From contig CAJNDS010002564.1 in assembly GCA_905221605.1 (NCBI GenBank), positions 97,501 to 161,500 of the forward strand: a stretch of DNA of 64,000 bases, in the 5' to 3' direction. The notes under the pieces were generated by a model, which made no database searches, was not told where the DNA came from, and worked only from the letters and a program-made list of their open reading frames with translations. Shown in pieces: positions 10,159-23,419 of this stretch. Source of the DNA: Symbiodinium natans (Eukaryota; Sar; Dinophyceae; Suessiales; Symbiodiniaceae). The translations under genes were made by a program, and so were the position numbers. Position 1 is the stretch's first letter, and every line of letters starts with the position of its first letter.

Positions 10159-13100
10159 TGTCAGGGGGAGACCCTGGTGCAGAACCACTCCCGCTCTCCA
10201 TCTCTGAATACGGCTACGTTGCTTGTTTGACACTGCCTTGGCGAGATTGCCTAAACCCTAAAGCTCAAAAACTAACTAGTTACCCCACACCCCAATCCCC
10301 AGGCCTAATCCAAAGGTTCTACTGACCCATAGCCAGAAAACCCTAAGCCATTATAGCCCGAAACCATCCTAATACCACCGAAAATCGGATCCTTGAGTAC
10401 ATCTGCAGCCAATCTCGAGGTCCCCCCAAAACATTCGCTGCTTCACCTAACGCCCTTGAACAACGCTCGGTTGAAGGCTCGGGGCCGTTTAGGGCTTGCG
10501 CATGCTCCTCCAGGAAGGGCTTGCTCCCTAAACGAACCTTTTGTTCTCTATAGATCTTGGCCGGGGGCACCTCAGCCTTGTCAAACACAAAAAAGCTTAA
10601 GCGGCAAGGTGTGCCAAGACGCAGGATGTTGCTCCAGATCGTTGAGACCTCTGCAGGCCAGCAGGACTCCGGTCAAGAATCAAGAAGAGGTGTGCTGCAG
10701 ACTTGTCTGAGCGACAATCAGCCACCGAAACCGGCTACATGACGAGCTGTGTCCCGCAGGCAACGGCCCTAAGCACCCAACAAACCCACCCTGGGGCCCA
10801 TGACCCTCCTGCGCTGGCAGGAGAACTGCTGGCAGTGGCTCTGCGGAAGCCCTCGCGCCTGCACCCCCGCAACACGGCTTCAGGGACACGGAGAGGGACT
10901 TTTTTAACCAAGAAAGCCTTAATCTGTTGAAACAGCGGCTTTCGTCGCGCACACCGCGCGCAGCGTCAAGGGCACACAACTCAACTGGCTCACGAACTCT
11001 TGTTCAACTTGATACGTTGGTTAGGACAATGAGGAGTATCCGGGTTGACAACGGCCAAAGAGAAGGACCAAAGGCATCACCGCACCTACGCGAGGATTGA
11101 GCCTGGAGTTTAGGCACCCTCCTAGACTGCGACTCGGATCAACCATGAGTCAAGTTCCCTGACGCAACCTTCCTTCTGTGCTTTTCTCTAGATTCTGATC
11201 CTTTCTAGTTTCTTCTGGAGCCTCCAGAGGGAGCCAAGAGAGCTGCCCATTTCTGGTCCCCCCAATGCGAGCACGCCTCAAGCACGAGTTCAAGCCACTC
11301 TCCCCATCGGCTGGGGAGGCCGGCGTCCTGGCACATCTGAGAGAGTCCGACAGGCTGCTGCAAACCACACCGGAACCGTTCCCAAGCAACGCCTCACTAA
11401 GCATAAGTCTCTCCACAAACCCAGATCCCGAAGCAGCATTTCCCCAAGCCCCCATCTGTCCGGCATCTGCGAGAGAAGCTGCTGCCCCGCGCAGGCCATG
11501 TCCGAGGCCCTTTGCCTCACCTCCTGGGGCTGATCTTGCTTCGGCTCGGAATACATCTCAGAGGGTCACCGGGTCAGCTCACTGCTCTTTGCGTTTCTTA
11601 ATGAGGATCAGGGTTGCGGGGTAGAGGGCAAAGGCTTGTTATATGAACAACAGGCCGAAATTTGCGGTCTGCTTGCGATCTGCTTGTAAGCAGACTGATC
11701 GCCGCCCGAGCCTGGCCTAATGCTGCACAGCGTTTCGCCAGCACGCCGCCCCAGTCTGAAGCTTCGAACAATCCCCTCAAAAAACTCATCAACTCTCCTC
11801 AATGGCAGACAAGACGTGACCATATCGCGCTTCGGGAAGGGCACCTGCCGGCCGAAGGATTTGGGGGTCTAGGGATCTAGGGCTTTGGGACCTGTGTGGC
11901 ACAAGGGTTGATCGCTAAGGGTTCTGGGTTTGGAAATTCGGAATGCAGAGCTACTTGAGGCTCCGGGAAGCTCAAGTCTTTGCAGGATGGTGATTTGGGA
12001 GTCGGATGTGTAACATCTTGGGATGCAGGATGAAGTGCTGTGGGAACACCAGGCCGGTGCAATGGGCAGCGCTTCCACATGACCTTCTCTACTTGAAGAT
12101 CCTTGAGCGTACTTAGGCCTATGAAAAAATTCAGGCAAGCAGCATGATCACAGCAAGAACTTCTGTTGGGCAGCCATGTCACGGTCATTCCATGTTGCGC
12201 AAAATCCCACCGCGGGGGTGCGTTCTCTGTCTGCTCATGGGGCACACTGGTTCGTCAACTTCTCATTGATTGCTTGCGCTTACATTCGCAAAGACACTTT
12301 CCCAAGTGGATCATTTACTTCTGAATGGCACCCGGACCTCAGCCGTATCAAGCGTCTCCAAAAAAAACTACATGCACAACCTGCACCTGAGGCAAAGTAC
12401 TCGAACAACATCCAAAAAAAAAACCCTCCGAGGCCTAGTTGACACTCAGCTGAGACGTGGATCCATCGGAAGAGGAAGGTGAGGCGACGTACGTACCTCT
12501 GAAACACGCCGTCTTTGGCGTCTCAGCACGTCATGGAAGGTTGAGACTTCTCCGCTCGTGCATTCCCAGGCCGTGGGGGGTTCGCCCCGGCCTCCGGCGG
12601 TGGCACGGGCTCCGGCCCCCCCTCCCCTGTAGGGGAGCTGCACTCCGTAAGAAAGGGTGGGGCAAAAAAAATCCTGAAAGTGGTCTTCTGCTGTACGCCT
12701 GGGATCTTCCCGGAGACCCCCTTTAGGGCCCGCTGAGACGCGAACGCGATGGGAGCCCTTCCCCTGAAAACCCTGTGGCCACCTTGGTGGTGGGCCTCTT
12801 CTAAGCTGTCTTCTGGACTTCTTGGCAAGCTCCCTCAAGCCCACGAGCACCCAAGCTTTGCTTGGAAACAAGCTCATTGCCACAGATAACAAGTGCGCCG
12901 GAGGTCTTGCACCACCTGCTAGAAGTGCCACGCCTTATCTGCCACCCGCCCTTGCGAACTGGAACCGCCGAGGTCCGCTGACGCACATGTCCCATGGCTT
13001 GGGCCAGCCCAGCTGCCGAGGCGGCGCACACAAGCGTTTACAACTACCCCCCCCCTTGACACGAAACACAGGAGGTGCGTCATGTGTCGTTCAACCTGAC

Positions 13101-16100
13101 CCGCACATCTTCCGAGGGATTTGCCTGGTGCTTTCCATCAATGGCATCATAGCAGGACCTGGCGATACGACAAAGACCTTGGCTACGATACAATGCGAGG
13201 CATGGGGATTCGGGAAGGGCACCGGAGGTAAACCAGCGAGAGCGAGGACGGAGGCGAGGCGAAGAACTCCGTGAGTTGCAGCTCCACCTCCGAAAATCCG
13301 CGAACTCTGAGAACGGAAGCTGCACACAAAAAGCCCGAGAGCGATCCTTTTTGCCTCCGACATGCAAGCTCTATACACGGGAGTGCTGCCTGTTTAGCAT
13401 GCGCATGTTAGGAAAAGGTGGCCAATTGTGTGGAAGATGTCAGCACGGACAAATTGAGGTTTGCAGAGTTTGCAAGAGTCCAAGAGCTCCCGCCTCGGCG
13501 TGCTCGAACGCAGCCGCCGGATCCTCACAAAGCAAATACGAGAACACAATGTGTGTATATATGTATATCATTCATGTAATATATTTGTTTACCTTATACT
13601 CATGCGCGTATACGCACCTAAACTTTCTGTTTACGGAGCCCTGGCTAATCGAAGCGAGCGGCAACACAACGTGCGGACCGATCCTGTGGATCGCATCTAG
13701 CGCGAGCTCCTATAGCCCTGAACTTTGCGCATGAATCGGGCTCGTCTCTCAGCAAACTGCTGGGCTTTGAGGGGCTTTGTGGACAGAAATCAACCGCGGG
13801 CAAAAGCTTCAAGCCTCCAACAAGGAAGCTGGGGGCTCATTGGCCTGTGCCATAAGGTCCTGCAAGGGAGCATGCACTGCAAAGCCGGTGCACAGGAGGC
13901 ACAGGAGAAACAGGAGAAACAGGAGAACCAGCCGGCCCCGCCGTCAGAATCAGCATGGTGCTTTGCCTCAGGCCAAGCCATGCATGGGATAAGCAAGGAC
14001 AGGTGGAATATCATGGGAAAATGAGCCTGAGCATCCGGCTGACATTTTTCGAACGGCATTCGGATGAACAGCGGATGACAAACCTTGCTGTGCCCGGGGC
14101 AATGGCAAGTCTCTTGATGAACTGACTGATTCGTGGCTGCTTTACTTGCAACTTGGTTCTGCGTGACAGGTCTGACTCCGTGTAAGGCTCGCGCGGTCAC
14201 CGTGAACCAACGCAAGCAGACCTGTCATCAAAGTTGCGGCCCAGTTGAGTCCTACAAGGTTAAAATGATGTTGGGGTCAATCCTGGCCGTGGCGGAGTCT
14301 GCCACTTGCGGCAGGGAAGACCGAGACAGAAATATACGGAACCCTTCACACAACCCTTTTGCTTCTGGTCCTGCTGGAACATCTCTAGTGCTCCTAACGC
14401 CTCGTCCAAAGCCTAGTCCAGTCATGGCCCTTGTCTGCAAACAAAACAGCCCTGGGGCCCGGGCTGGTAGAAAGCCACGCAGGCCCGCAAGGCCCAGGAG
14501 CTCGACAATGACCTCTGGAGGGCGTGCACTGAGGGTTCGAGTGTCTCAAGAGATGTCGTGTTTTGCACTTCGGGTTTTTGCGCCTTTTTCTTGAGGGTTT
14601 TTGCGGCTTCGGGGTTCTTAAGGCAGAGGTCCTCAAACGGAAGCTCTGGAAGAGGCCTCCAGTAGGGGGTCCAGCATCTCGGCCGTCTGCTCAAGAGAGC
14701 CTCCCCACATGAGTGTACTCATGAGTGTACTGTTACCCGAAGATACTCTGAGATCCTCTAAGACTCTACCACACATACTTCACCAAACGCCTTCCGGCGG
14801 AACAACAGAAGTCGGCTGCATCATCAGCCTTGGCATACGGCAACAGCAGCAACAATAGCAAGCAAACGAGAACTGAGTCTAAGACGTCTCAGATGCCTTG
14901 GACCCCGAACTCTCGCTCAGTCGATCCAGGCCAGCAGCGATGGCCCCATGGCGCGCACGTCCAGCGATTTGCATGCACAAGAGCTAGAGAGCAGGTGCTG
15001 AGTGGAGATGGGCTTTTTAGTTCTTACTGCAAGAAACCAGTGCAAGCAATGCCTTTGATGTTGTCATGCCACGCTTCATTCAAGGAGTAAGCCTGCTTCA
15101 ACACAACTACTGGCATCCACTTACTTCGACAGACCTCGAACCTGAACCCCCGATCTTCCCTGGATTTGAAGGTGTCGAGCATGCAGTCATATCAAAGTCT
15201 TCAGACAGGAATTGCCGGCCACCAGCAGCTAAACTCACCGGAAACAGAAAACTCGTGTCAGAAGGCGACAGTGAAGTCCACAAAAGCCGCTGGCGAGTCT
15301 CGTCCCCTGTGCAGGGCCCAGCCTCTTCCCGCGACCGTGGGGGCGGCTCATCTCCTGTTTTGTTTTTCACTCTACGAATGCACCAGGAATCTACTCAAAG
15401 GCCAGTTGCTGCCGGCACGGCTTCAAACCCCTGGCGCTGTCAGCATGGCTCCTGGCGGAGCTTCCGGGGTGACGAGGATGCCTGCGCAGCGGACCCTCAC
15501 ACCCCTCACGGGCCCTGTGTCGCCAAAAAACTCTCAGCTTCCTCAAGATAGAAGCGCTTAGGAGTCATGTGTGCCAGCTGTTCCTGCATTGACTTGATCG
15601 CAATTCTTGTTGTTTGTCGCACCGCCGGCCGTAAACAAGATGATCCCTGTAAAACTGATGCAGTAGGGGCCGGTTTTTTGTTGGGAAGAGAAGGGTCCAG
15701 GGTCCAGCATCTCAGTTGAAAGCCATGCCACACAGTCAGCAGTTGTTCTCTTCATGGGAAGGTCCCGTGTGTGGGATTCTTGCAGCCTTTTGAACCCCAT
15801 TGTAAAATCACACAACTACTGCTTTCAAGGTTTGAAATTGGTGAAATACTGTTCCCGACGATACCTGTGACGACCACAAAGCTTTGAAGAAAGGACTGGA
15901 CATGCGCGCGCACCCTTTTCCCCCTTGGCCACTGAGACTGCCCACAGATGCTCGGGAGAGAGAGAGCTCTGAACACCCTGCAAATTTGTCCCCCCAACCT
16001 TCGCAACTCGAGAGCCCCCTTGAATCTGCCTGCCATGATGTCCCGCTGGACCATCCGAGCACCGCTTAGCCCTCCAGAGGCATATCTCTGAAGAATGGCC

Positions 16101-18183
16101 TGAGCCAAGGGGCATCCGACCCAGGCACTGGCAAGAAGAAGAGGAAAAAGTAGGGTGCATCTAGAAAGAAATAGGGTTCTTGCACGTGCTCTGGAAGGTT
16201 CCGCATGGTTTAAACCTCTAAACTGCGCAACCCGGGCAGCTGTCTCAGGTCAGCACCAGACCGTCAGACTCCGCTTGGCGCCGGTCACCCTGGCAGTTCA
16301 GCAGTAGGAGTTGCCAACTATTTGCCAACTCTGGGACAAAAGCAGCAAGTCTTGGGCGGCTTCGAGGGCAGAACGCAACGACGTGCGTACACGTCTCAGA
16401 TAGCTGCGCATCTACTCGCTGTGAGTGCCACGGCCCCGCCTGACGCCAGGTCCCACACATCTCCAACATCTTCTGACCTGACGAAAGAAGGCTTCTATGC
16501 TCAGCTTCTTGACACTTCTCCAGGTGCATGGACGTCTTAGGCTATGTAAGCGGACATGCATGGCAGACTCGCATGCTCTACGCCTCTACGCAACTCCAAG
16601 CTTGCTCCAAGGCTCAAAGGCTCGTTGAAAGTGTCGGAATGTTTCGGCGGTCTGCATGACCCTGCCTCGGCCATCGTCGTAGACGTGGCAGATGCACCGA
16701 TAGCGCCTGAAACCCACTCAGTACATGTCCCGCTCGGGGCGAACGAATCGGCGCTGTTGTTGCAGGTTGTGTGAGCAGGCATTCAGGCTCACGTGACTTC
16801 ATCATACTTCAGCGGGAATCCCAGGACCAACGACATCCCCTGAACATCTACAGGCCAGTGCGCAGCTTACCGTTTCTGCAGGCACGGCACATCTCCTGGC
16901 TCTTCGGAGCAAGCTCCGCCTCGGAGCTGGATCGGCTCATGTGGGTCCATGGGTCGTGGATCATACTGAGTCCTACTGTAGGCTGTGGCGTCATCCTGCC
17001 CAATGCCTTCCACCATGGGAAAAGAGGACCTTCCACCCTACAGCCAAAAGGCACCGTGAAGCAACCTCCAGAGCCCAAAGCCCAATTCGGATTCCACCAG
17101 CCCGTCTGCATGGTCCATTTCATGCCCTATGCAAGCCATCTGCCAAATCAGGCGACACCCCGCGCCTCCAATTCCAAGCCACCAACCCCTGCATGCAAAA
17201 AGAGAAGCGATGATGCAGCTGAGACAAAACCAACACAACAAGCAGCTACCATAGAAGAGGCTGCAGCAACAGTAGTCGGAACCATGCAGGCCATGCTCAT
17301 TGCAAGTCACCCGGCAGCGAACCCTGAAATTTCGCTCTACAGTTCTATATGTTTTTAGTTCAAGATCTTGCAAGGAATCCTATCTTGGCCAAGTCTAGTA
17401 CAGATGCGTGATTCAGGCTGTACAGTGGAACAACAATGTGTGTGTGTGTATCCAGCTCCCACCGAAAAAAGAAAGCCGAGCATCAAATGCCAAATGCCCC
17501 CCACATTCCCAAAAAAAAAACTACATCCAGACGGTCGACTTGGTGGATCCTGCCTTTGCATCTTCGCAGCAGGTCGGCGTAGGCTTGCCTTCTACCAGCC
17601 TGGTGATGCGTTGGGGAGTACGAAATGCCACAGCATGGGGCTGCTGGAGAACCCCTCCCAAAGAAAGATCGACTTCTAGGCTTCGACACCCCCAAGCCAT
17701 TGGAGCGATTGAAGGTTCTAGGGCTGACGTCACAGCTTTGCCCTTGCGCACCTTGTTCTTTTTGCACAGGTGACTGCAGGAATCTATAAGTTTAGGAGGC
17801 AATGAAGCTCCAGTGCAAAGGTCAGAGCAGCCGGCGCCTGTCTGCCGCTTCTTATGAATGTACCAAGCGAAGATGGCATCTCATGCCAGATGCCCATATG
17901 CAGAGATGCTGGCAGCAAACCCAGTAAGCTGCTCTTCTGCGGTCGGATGATGGTCAGGAAGCCTCTACAGGGTGCACTGAGTCATGACGGACTGCGGGAG
18001 ACCACTGTGTGCGGGCGCCGTCGGGAGCGGAGGTCTCGGACTTTCCCTGTCTTTCGACTTCAAGGGGGCCGAACCTCCAGGATCTCGAGGCAGAATGGCC
18101 ACCAGGTCGTCGACCTATTCTCAATGCCTTCGACCCTTCGGCTGGACTTCACAGTTCACAGGAGGTCACAAGTGGGAGGATGA

Positions 18184-20781
18184 TCACAGGTGGTTGTTGT
18201 GAGCGCGGAGCAGCCGTTCAATTCGCAAATGGCCTTCTTTGGCTGCGCAAGCCAGCGCCGTCTCGCCTTCGTTGTCCGCCAGGTCCTTGTCAGCACCGGC
18301 CTCCAGCAGCAAAGACACCGTCTTCCTCCATCCCTGAAGGGACGCTTGCATCAGTGCCGTGCGGCCCGTGTCATTTGCCAGATCCTTGTGTGCACCGGCT
18401 GCCAGGAGCAAGCGGACAACCTCCTCATGGCCTTTGCTGGCCGCACAAATCAGGGCAGTGTCGCCATCATTGTCTGCCAGGTCCTTGCTCGCACCAGCTT
18501 CCAGGAGCAAGCGGACAATCTCCACATATCCTTCATTGGATGCACAAAGCAGCGCCGTGTCACTGTCGTAGTTTGCCCAGTCCTTGTCAGCACCGGCCTC
18601 CAGTAACAAACGTGCAATCTCAACGTGTCCTTTGCCACAAGCACATATAAGGGCTGTGTCACCACGATTGTCAGCCAAGTCTGTGTCAGCACCACCCTCC
18701 AGCAACAAATGAACCACTTCGGTATAGCCTCGAAGAGATTTGTTGATGAGAGCTTGCCAGCCATTTTGCGCCAGGTTCTTGTCGGTGCTTGCTTCCAGGA
18801 CTAAGTTCACAGTCTCCACGGTCCCGCGGAGGCATGCCTGGATGAGGGCTGTGCGCCCCTTGCCGTTTGCCAAGTTTGGCTGGGCGCCAGATTCAATCAG
18901 CAGCCGCACGATGTCCGCATGGCCTTTCCCGGCCGCACAGATCAGCGCAGTGTCGCCGTCATTGTCCATTGCACCCTTGGCGGCACCAGACTCCAAGAGC
19001 AACTTCACCGTCGCCTCGTGCCCTTCGTTCGACGCGCAGATGAGGGCTGTGTCACCATTGCTGTTCACCCTGTCCTTGTCAGCACCGGCTTCTAACAACA
19101 AGCGTACAACTTCTACGTCACCCTTGCCAGATGCGCATATCAGAGCAGTGTCACCATCATTGTCAGCCAGGTCCTTGTCAGCACCAGACTCCAAAAGCAT
19201 ACGGGCAGTCTCCACATAGCCTCGCAGAGTGGCGTGCATCAGCGCTGTCTGGCCAGTGTCATTTGCCAAGTCTTTGTCCGCACCAGCCTCTAACAGCAAG
19301 CGCACGATCTGCCCATGGCCTTTGCTGGACGCGCAGATTAGGGCTGTGTCGCCGTCAGTGTCGGCCAGGTCTCTGTCAGCACCAGCCTCCAGCAGCAAAC
19401 GCACCGTCTCCGCATGGCCTTCATTAGATGCACAGATAAGAGCGGTGTCGCTCGCGTAGTTGGCCCAGTCCTTGTGAGCACCCGCCTCCAACAACAAGCG
19501 AACTGTGTCAGCATGGCCTTTGCCACATGCACAGATAAGGGCGGTGTCGCCATCATTGTCAGCCAAGTCCTTGTCGGCACCGGCTGCCAACAAATAACGC
19601 ACGCTCTCCACATAGCCTGCGAGACCATTCAGGGATGCCTGTATCAAAGCCGTCCGGCCGTTGTGTTTTGCCAAATGATGGTTGGCATTCGCTTCGAGCA
19701 GCAGACGAACGATCTCCGCATGGCCCCTGCCCGATGCACAGATAAGTGGGGTCTCTCTCTCCTTGTCAGCTATGTCCTTGGCGGCGTCAAAATCCAAGAG
19801 CAACTGCACGATCTCCACATGTCCTCGGGATGATGCGGTCAGAAGAGCCGTTCGACCATGGTCGTTTGCCAAGCCCGCGTCGGCATTGGCCTCCAAGAGT
19901 GCACGCACGACATCTGCATGGCCCTTGGCACTGGCGCAGATGAGAGCAGTGTCCCCACCATGGTTGGCCAGATCAGCATCCGCACGGGCCTCCAACAGCA
20001 AGCTCACCGTCTCAGCGTTGTCTTCGAGCGACGCACATATGAGGGCCGTGTCGCCCTCGTTGTCACCCAAGTCCTTACCAGCACCTGCCTGCAAGAGGAA
20101 GCGGACCGTCTCTGCATAGCCTTGGATGGATGCCTGTATGAGAGCTGTGCGGCCATAGCGGTTCGCCAAGACCTTCGTTGCTCCAGACTCCAGCAGCAAG
20201 CGCACAACCTCAATGTGGCCGTTGCTGGCGGCGCAAATGAGTGCGGTGTCGCCATCTTTGTCGACCAAGTCCATCTCAGCACCAGCCTCCAGAAGCAAGC
20301 GGACAGTCTCTACGTGGCCTTCCCTGGATGCACCGATGAGGGGTGTCATGCCATTGACATCAGGCAGGTCCTTGTCAGCACCGGCCTCCAAAAGCAGACG
20401 CACGGTGACTTCGTGACCTCCTTGCCCTGCCATGCCGAGAGGTGTCTGGCCAGACTTGTCTGCCAAGTCTGGATCTTGGAGGCATTGCAACAGCTCCTCG
20501 ACTTCGAAGATGTTGCCACTTGCAGAGGCCACGATGAGCCTGTGGGCCTTCTCTGCAGACGAGTCGGCAAAGCCACGCAAGATGAGCTGCAGGTCACAGG
20601 GCTCATCGACTTTCTCGTCATCCTCCAGACTACCACCATCGCGCAGGAGCTGCTGCCTGAAGGTTGAGAACCCATGTGACTTGTACAGCTGTTGCTTCAC
20701 AGTCTTGATGTTCCAGATGTCGTCCATTGACATGCTGGCCAGCTCCTCCTCCTCCTCCTCAGCCCTGAAGACCCGGAGCAT
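18184..20781 (-). CDS. Ubiquitin-like plus ankyrin-repeat protein, 865 residues
   Basis: A single uninterrupted frame from ATG at 20781 to a stop at 18184. Residues 1-90 (MLRVFRAEEEE..., then VKQQLYKSHGFSTFRQQLLRDG and DLQLILRGF) match the degenerate ubiquitin-like N-terminus that many dinoflagellate ankyrin proteins carry. From about residue 105 to the end run 23 ankyrin repeats of 33 residues with the standard DGDTALICAS-KGH-EVVRLLLEAGADKDLAD consensus. Repeat 9 has a 3-residue insertion and repeat 18 is degenerate (WQALINKSLRGY). The protein should be a soluble protein-binding solenoid; no catalytic domain is present. There is no intron over 2.6 kb, which in this genome may mean an mRNA-derived copy. 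The start is supported by the MLRV opening. Partner unknown. Confidence 0.9.
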   Translation of the reverse strand: MLRVFRAEEEEEELASMSMDDIWNIKTVKQQLYKSHGFSTFRQQLLRDGGSLEDDEKVDEPCDLQLILRGFADSSAEKAHRLIVASASGNIFEVEELLQCLQDPDLADKSGQTPLGMAGQGGHEVTVRLLLEAGADKDLPDVNGMTPLIGASREGHVETVRLLLEAGAEMDLVDKDGDTALICAASNGHIEVVRLLLESGATKVLANRYGRTALIQASIQGYAETVRFLLQAGAGKDLGDNEGDTALICASLEDNAETVSLLLEARADADLANHGGDTALICASAKGHADVVRALLEANADAGLANDHGRTALLTASSRGHVEIVQLLLDFDAAKDIADKERETPLICASGRGHAEIVRLLLEANANHHLAKHNGRTALIQASLNGLAGYVESVRYLLAAGADKDLADNDGDTALICACGKGHADTVRLLLEAGAHKDWANYASDTALICASNEGHAETVRLLLEAGADRDLADTDGDTALICASSKGHGQIVRLLLEAGADKDLANDTGQTALMHATLRGYVETARMLLESGADKDLADNDGDTALICASGKGDVEVVRLLLEAGADKDRVNSNGDTALICASNEGHEATVKLLLESGAAKGAMDNDGDTALICAAGKGHADIVRLLIESGAQPNLANGKGRTALIQACLRGTVETVNLVLEASTDKNLAQNGWQALINKSLRGYTEVVHLLLEGGADTDLADNRGDTALICACGKGHVEIARLLLEAGADKDWANYDSDTALLCASNEGYVEIVRLLLEAGASKDLADNDGDTALICAASKGHEEVVRLLLAAGAHKDLANDTGRTALMQASLQGWRKTVSLLLEAGADKDLADNEGETALACAAKEGHLRIERLLRAHNNHL

Positions 20782-21155
20782 CTCAGATTACCTCAACCAG
20801 CGGAGAGGGACGCAGTGGAGTGTCGATCCGAACAGCCAAGGCTGGTAGCCATGGGAAAGAAGGCTACTCCGCAGCTGTTCCACTGTTGTCCTCCCTTGAG
20901 GCCCTGGGGCCACCGAACGCACCCCCAGTTTCGCGTTTGTGTACGACCTCCCCCGACTCATACCAAGTAGCACCGCCTCACCTCCTATATGCCACTGGAC
21001 TCGGCAAGTAGAGCATGAGCTCCTTTACATTCCTTTACGTGGACATCGACAGCTTGCGAGCTAAACACCTTGCAGCAGGTCAGGTGACCAGGGCACAGTG
21101 ACAACTCGACGAAACGCCGCATCTTGAGGGATGCACATGGTTCTCTATGTAACTG

Positions 21156-21230
21156 GGGTTTAGGGTTTAGGGTTTAGGGTTTAAGGTTTAGGGTTTCGGG
21201 TTTAGGGTTTAGGGTTTAGGGTTTAGGGCT
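21156..21230 (+). repeat. Interstitial TTTAGGG array
   Basis: About ten TTTAGGG units with two variants (TTTAAGG, TTTCGGG). Internal telomere-type repeat, about 0.4 kb upstream of the ankyrin gene. Confidence 0.95.
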
Positions 21231-22321
21231 TCCAGAATCCAGAGGGCGCAGAATACGCTGGGCCTCCGGTTGCCTGAGGTGAAGGACCCTGGCCTCAGCC
21301 CCAACGGGTGTAAAGCTGCGAAGTGCTGCAAAGGGCATCGAGAAACTTGACATTCACGTAGCTGCACCTACTTCACAAAAGCAGGAAGGATCGGCCGAGC
21401 TGTTCGGATTCCCTGAATGTCCGCTAACCTGGGCACCCCCACTGCATCCAGAAGCTGGCCCACCAGGGAAGAGGCATCCTTAGAGTTCGAGACAACCTGT
21501 CTCTCTCTTCGAAAGCATCGCAAGCATCATGCTGTCATGGCGAGGCTCAGTGGTGTGCAAACTTCGAGTGGCATGAGACCTCCCCTGGACCACCCCAGAC
21601 AGGGGATAAGGAAGGTTGTGGTCCTGCCGCAGCCCCCATCCCTTCAAAATCCCGTTGATGTTTTGGCATCTGGGACCCCCCCTCTCAGGACCCTATAAGA
21701 AAGAAGTGCAGAGACTGCTCAGGGACCTGCTCTGGAGAACTAGTGCAGAGTGCACAGCCAGACATCTGCAAACAGCCCCAGACACAAAAACAAGCGACGA
21801 AAAAGATGCACACAAGAACGATCAACAAGCGCCACCTTCAACAGATACCCCAAGACATCTGGCTGCCCGTAAGTCTCTTGACAGAACTTGAGAGCCGTTC
21901 GAGGCCGCGAGTGGCATCCTTGAGCTGATCTCCATCTTGGGACGCCTGACGGTGTGACGGGCCCCAGCGTGGGGGTAGACTCGAGATTCGGACTTGCTGG
22001 CTAATATTAATAAGGTAAAAGGGCCTTATACTTCCCTCTACATGAGAATAGTGCTTTAAATTAGGGCTCTTATGGGGTTTGGATTGGGGCTCAGGATGTC
22101 TTCCCTACAAAATCGGCGCAAAACCCCTACGTTTCTTCCCCAACTGCAACAGCCAACTGCAAACCAAAGTTCTTATGGAGAGGGACTCCAACGCCCTAGA
22201 CCCTCAAAGAACTGCCTGGTTGGGATGCTGCTGCCAGGGGCCCCAAATCAGCCGCTCGCCGCGAGCGCTGGTGGGTAAGGGCCGCCGCAGCGTGGCTGGC
22301 GGGGGAGACAATTGGTTGCGT

Positions 22322-22376
22322 TTGGGGGGGGCGGTGGGGTTGGGGGTGGGGGGGGTGGGGGAGGGGGGGGGGGAGA
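22322..22376 (+). repeat. G-rich low-complexity tract
   Basis: Runs of 3-11 G separated by single T, C or A. Capable of G-quadruplex formation in principle; it otherwise looks like slippage DNA. Confidence 0.7.
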
Positions 22377-23419
22377 CTGACTGTTGCGCTGCGTAGTTTT
22401 AGCATCTTGCACTTGAGGCTTCGCGCGTTGTCCTACACTTTGATTTCCTGGATTTTTGCCGCTAGCAGACTTTGTCTACCGGTTCCTCAACGAAAGGCAG
22501 CATTAGCAGCCATCCAGGATCAAGCAGCTAGAGCGTAAAAACTCAAGGAACCCTAACTCTGAGCAAAACGCACTCCACTCCCTAATCTTCCAGACCCACC
22601 TCGGAACAGCCCTTCCTGCACGTTCTGCTCCGTCTCGACTGTAGGCCCCTGGCCGTCTGTCTTAATCCAGAAAGAGCAGAAGGAAACGACTCTTGCCATT
22701 TCAAGCTGTGAGCATCGACTTTCTGATAAAAACTTCAAGCTGGTCTGCCAGCAAACGGGCGCGTCAGGGAACCCTTCGGGTCCCTTGGGAAGCCCAATAC
22801 GGTTGCAAAGCAGGGTTGCACATCCACGTCTGAGTCTGCCCTCTCGGACAGCTTCGCGCCCATCGCCGTGAATAGGCATTCTGATGAATTCAGATGGCAG
22901 TTTGCAACCGGCGGCGGAGCACATACGGAAATATCAGGAGCTATCTGCGAGTGCCATTTTCGACTTGCATCGCCACGGGTCATGGCCACAGCCACAACAT
23001 GCTCCGTTCACAACTTCTGCCGGTTGCAAACTGCAAAACTTTGAATCACCCCTGAAAGCTACGCTTCTGCCACATGCTGAGGGGCGGGAAAAACACAGCA
23101 CCGTGCAAGGTCACTTGGATCGTGTCCAAGCCTCTGCGGCCAGGCCTAGTCGAGAACACGGACGGAGGCTCCAGAGGTCCCCCTCAGTCCCTCTGGTTCT
23201 CAGTAGGGAATTTCGGGAATTAAGGCCGTCTATGTACCCTTCAAGGGATCAACAAGGGTACCTCACTCCTTCAATTCCCAGCAGTGCTCCCCCTCAGCGG
23301 TCCCCTGGACTCACTCAGGACTCCCCGGACTTGGCTCAGGCGTCGAGCTCGGAAGAAACAGGCGCTGCACGAAATCAAAGATGCCGGCTTCCTCCCGCAA
23401 TCCGCAATGTCAGGTTTCC

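Larger units (their letters stand above)
7695..18183. other. About 10.5 kb with no confident gene
   Basis: Apart from the small repeats and one weak open frame listed separately, I cannot support a gene here. Many frames of 60-195 codons exist on both strands and overlap each other, as expected for GC-moderate DNA of this length. Introns of dinoflagellate genes are numerous and have unusual borders, so short exons could be hidden here. Possible coding islands, too weak to annotate, lie on the minus strand near 9540-9660 and 14420-14690. Confidence 0.4.
20782..23419. other. Intergenic, upstream of the ankyrin gene; no confident gene
   Basis: Contains a telomere-like array (21156-21230) and a G-rich low-complexity tract (about 22325-22375). 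Several open frames of 60-120 codons show nothing recognisable. The first few hundred bases are the likely promoter and leader region of the minus-strand ankyrin gene. I could not see a TATA-like or spliced-leader sequence to fix its limits. Confidence 0.45.

Noticed and set aside
12446-13274. Frames of 150-161 codons on both strands
   Set aside because: They overlap each other on opposite strands and show Gly/Pro/Arg bias without domains.
18184-20781. Plus-strand open frames of 90-270 codons opposite the ankyrin gene
   Set aside because: They follow the 99-bp repeat period in antisense and have no recognisable domain.
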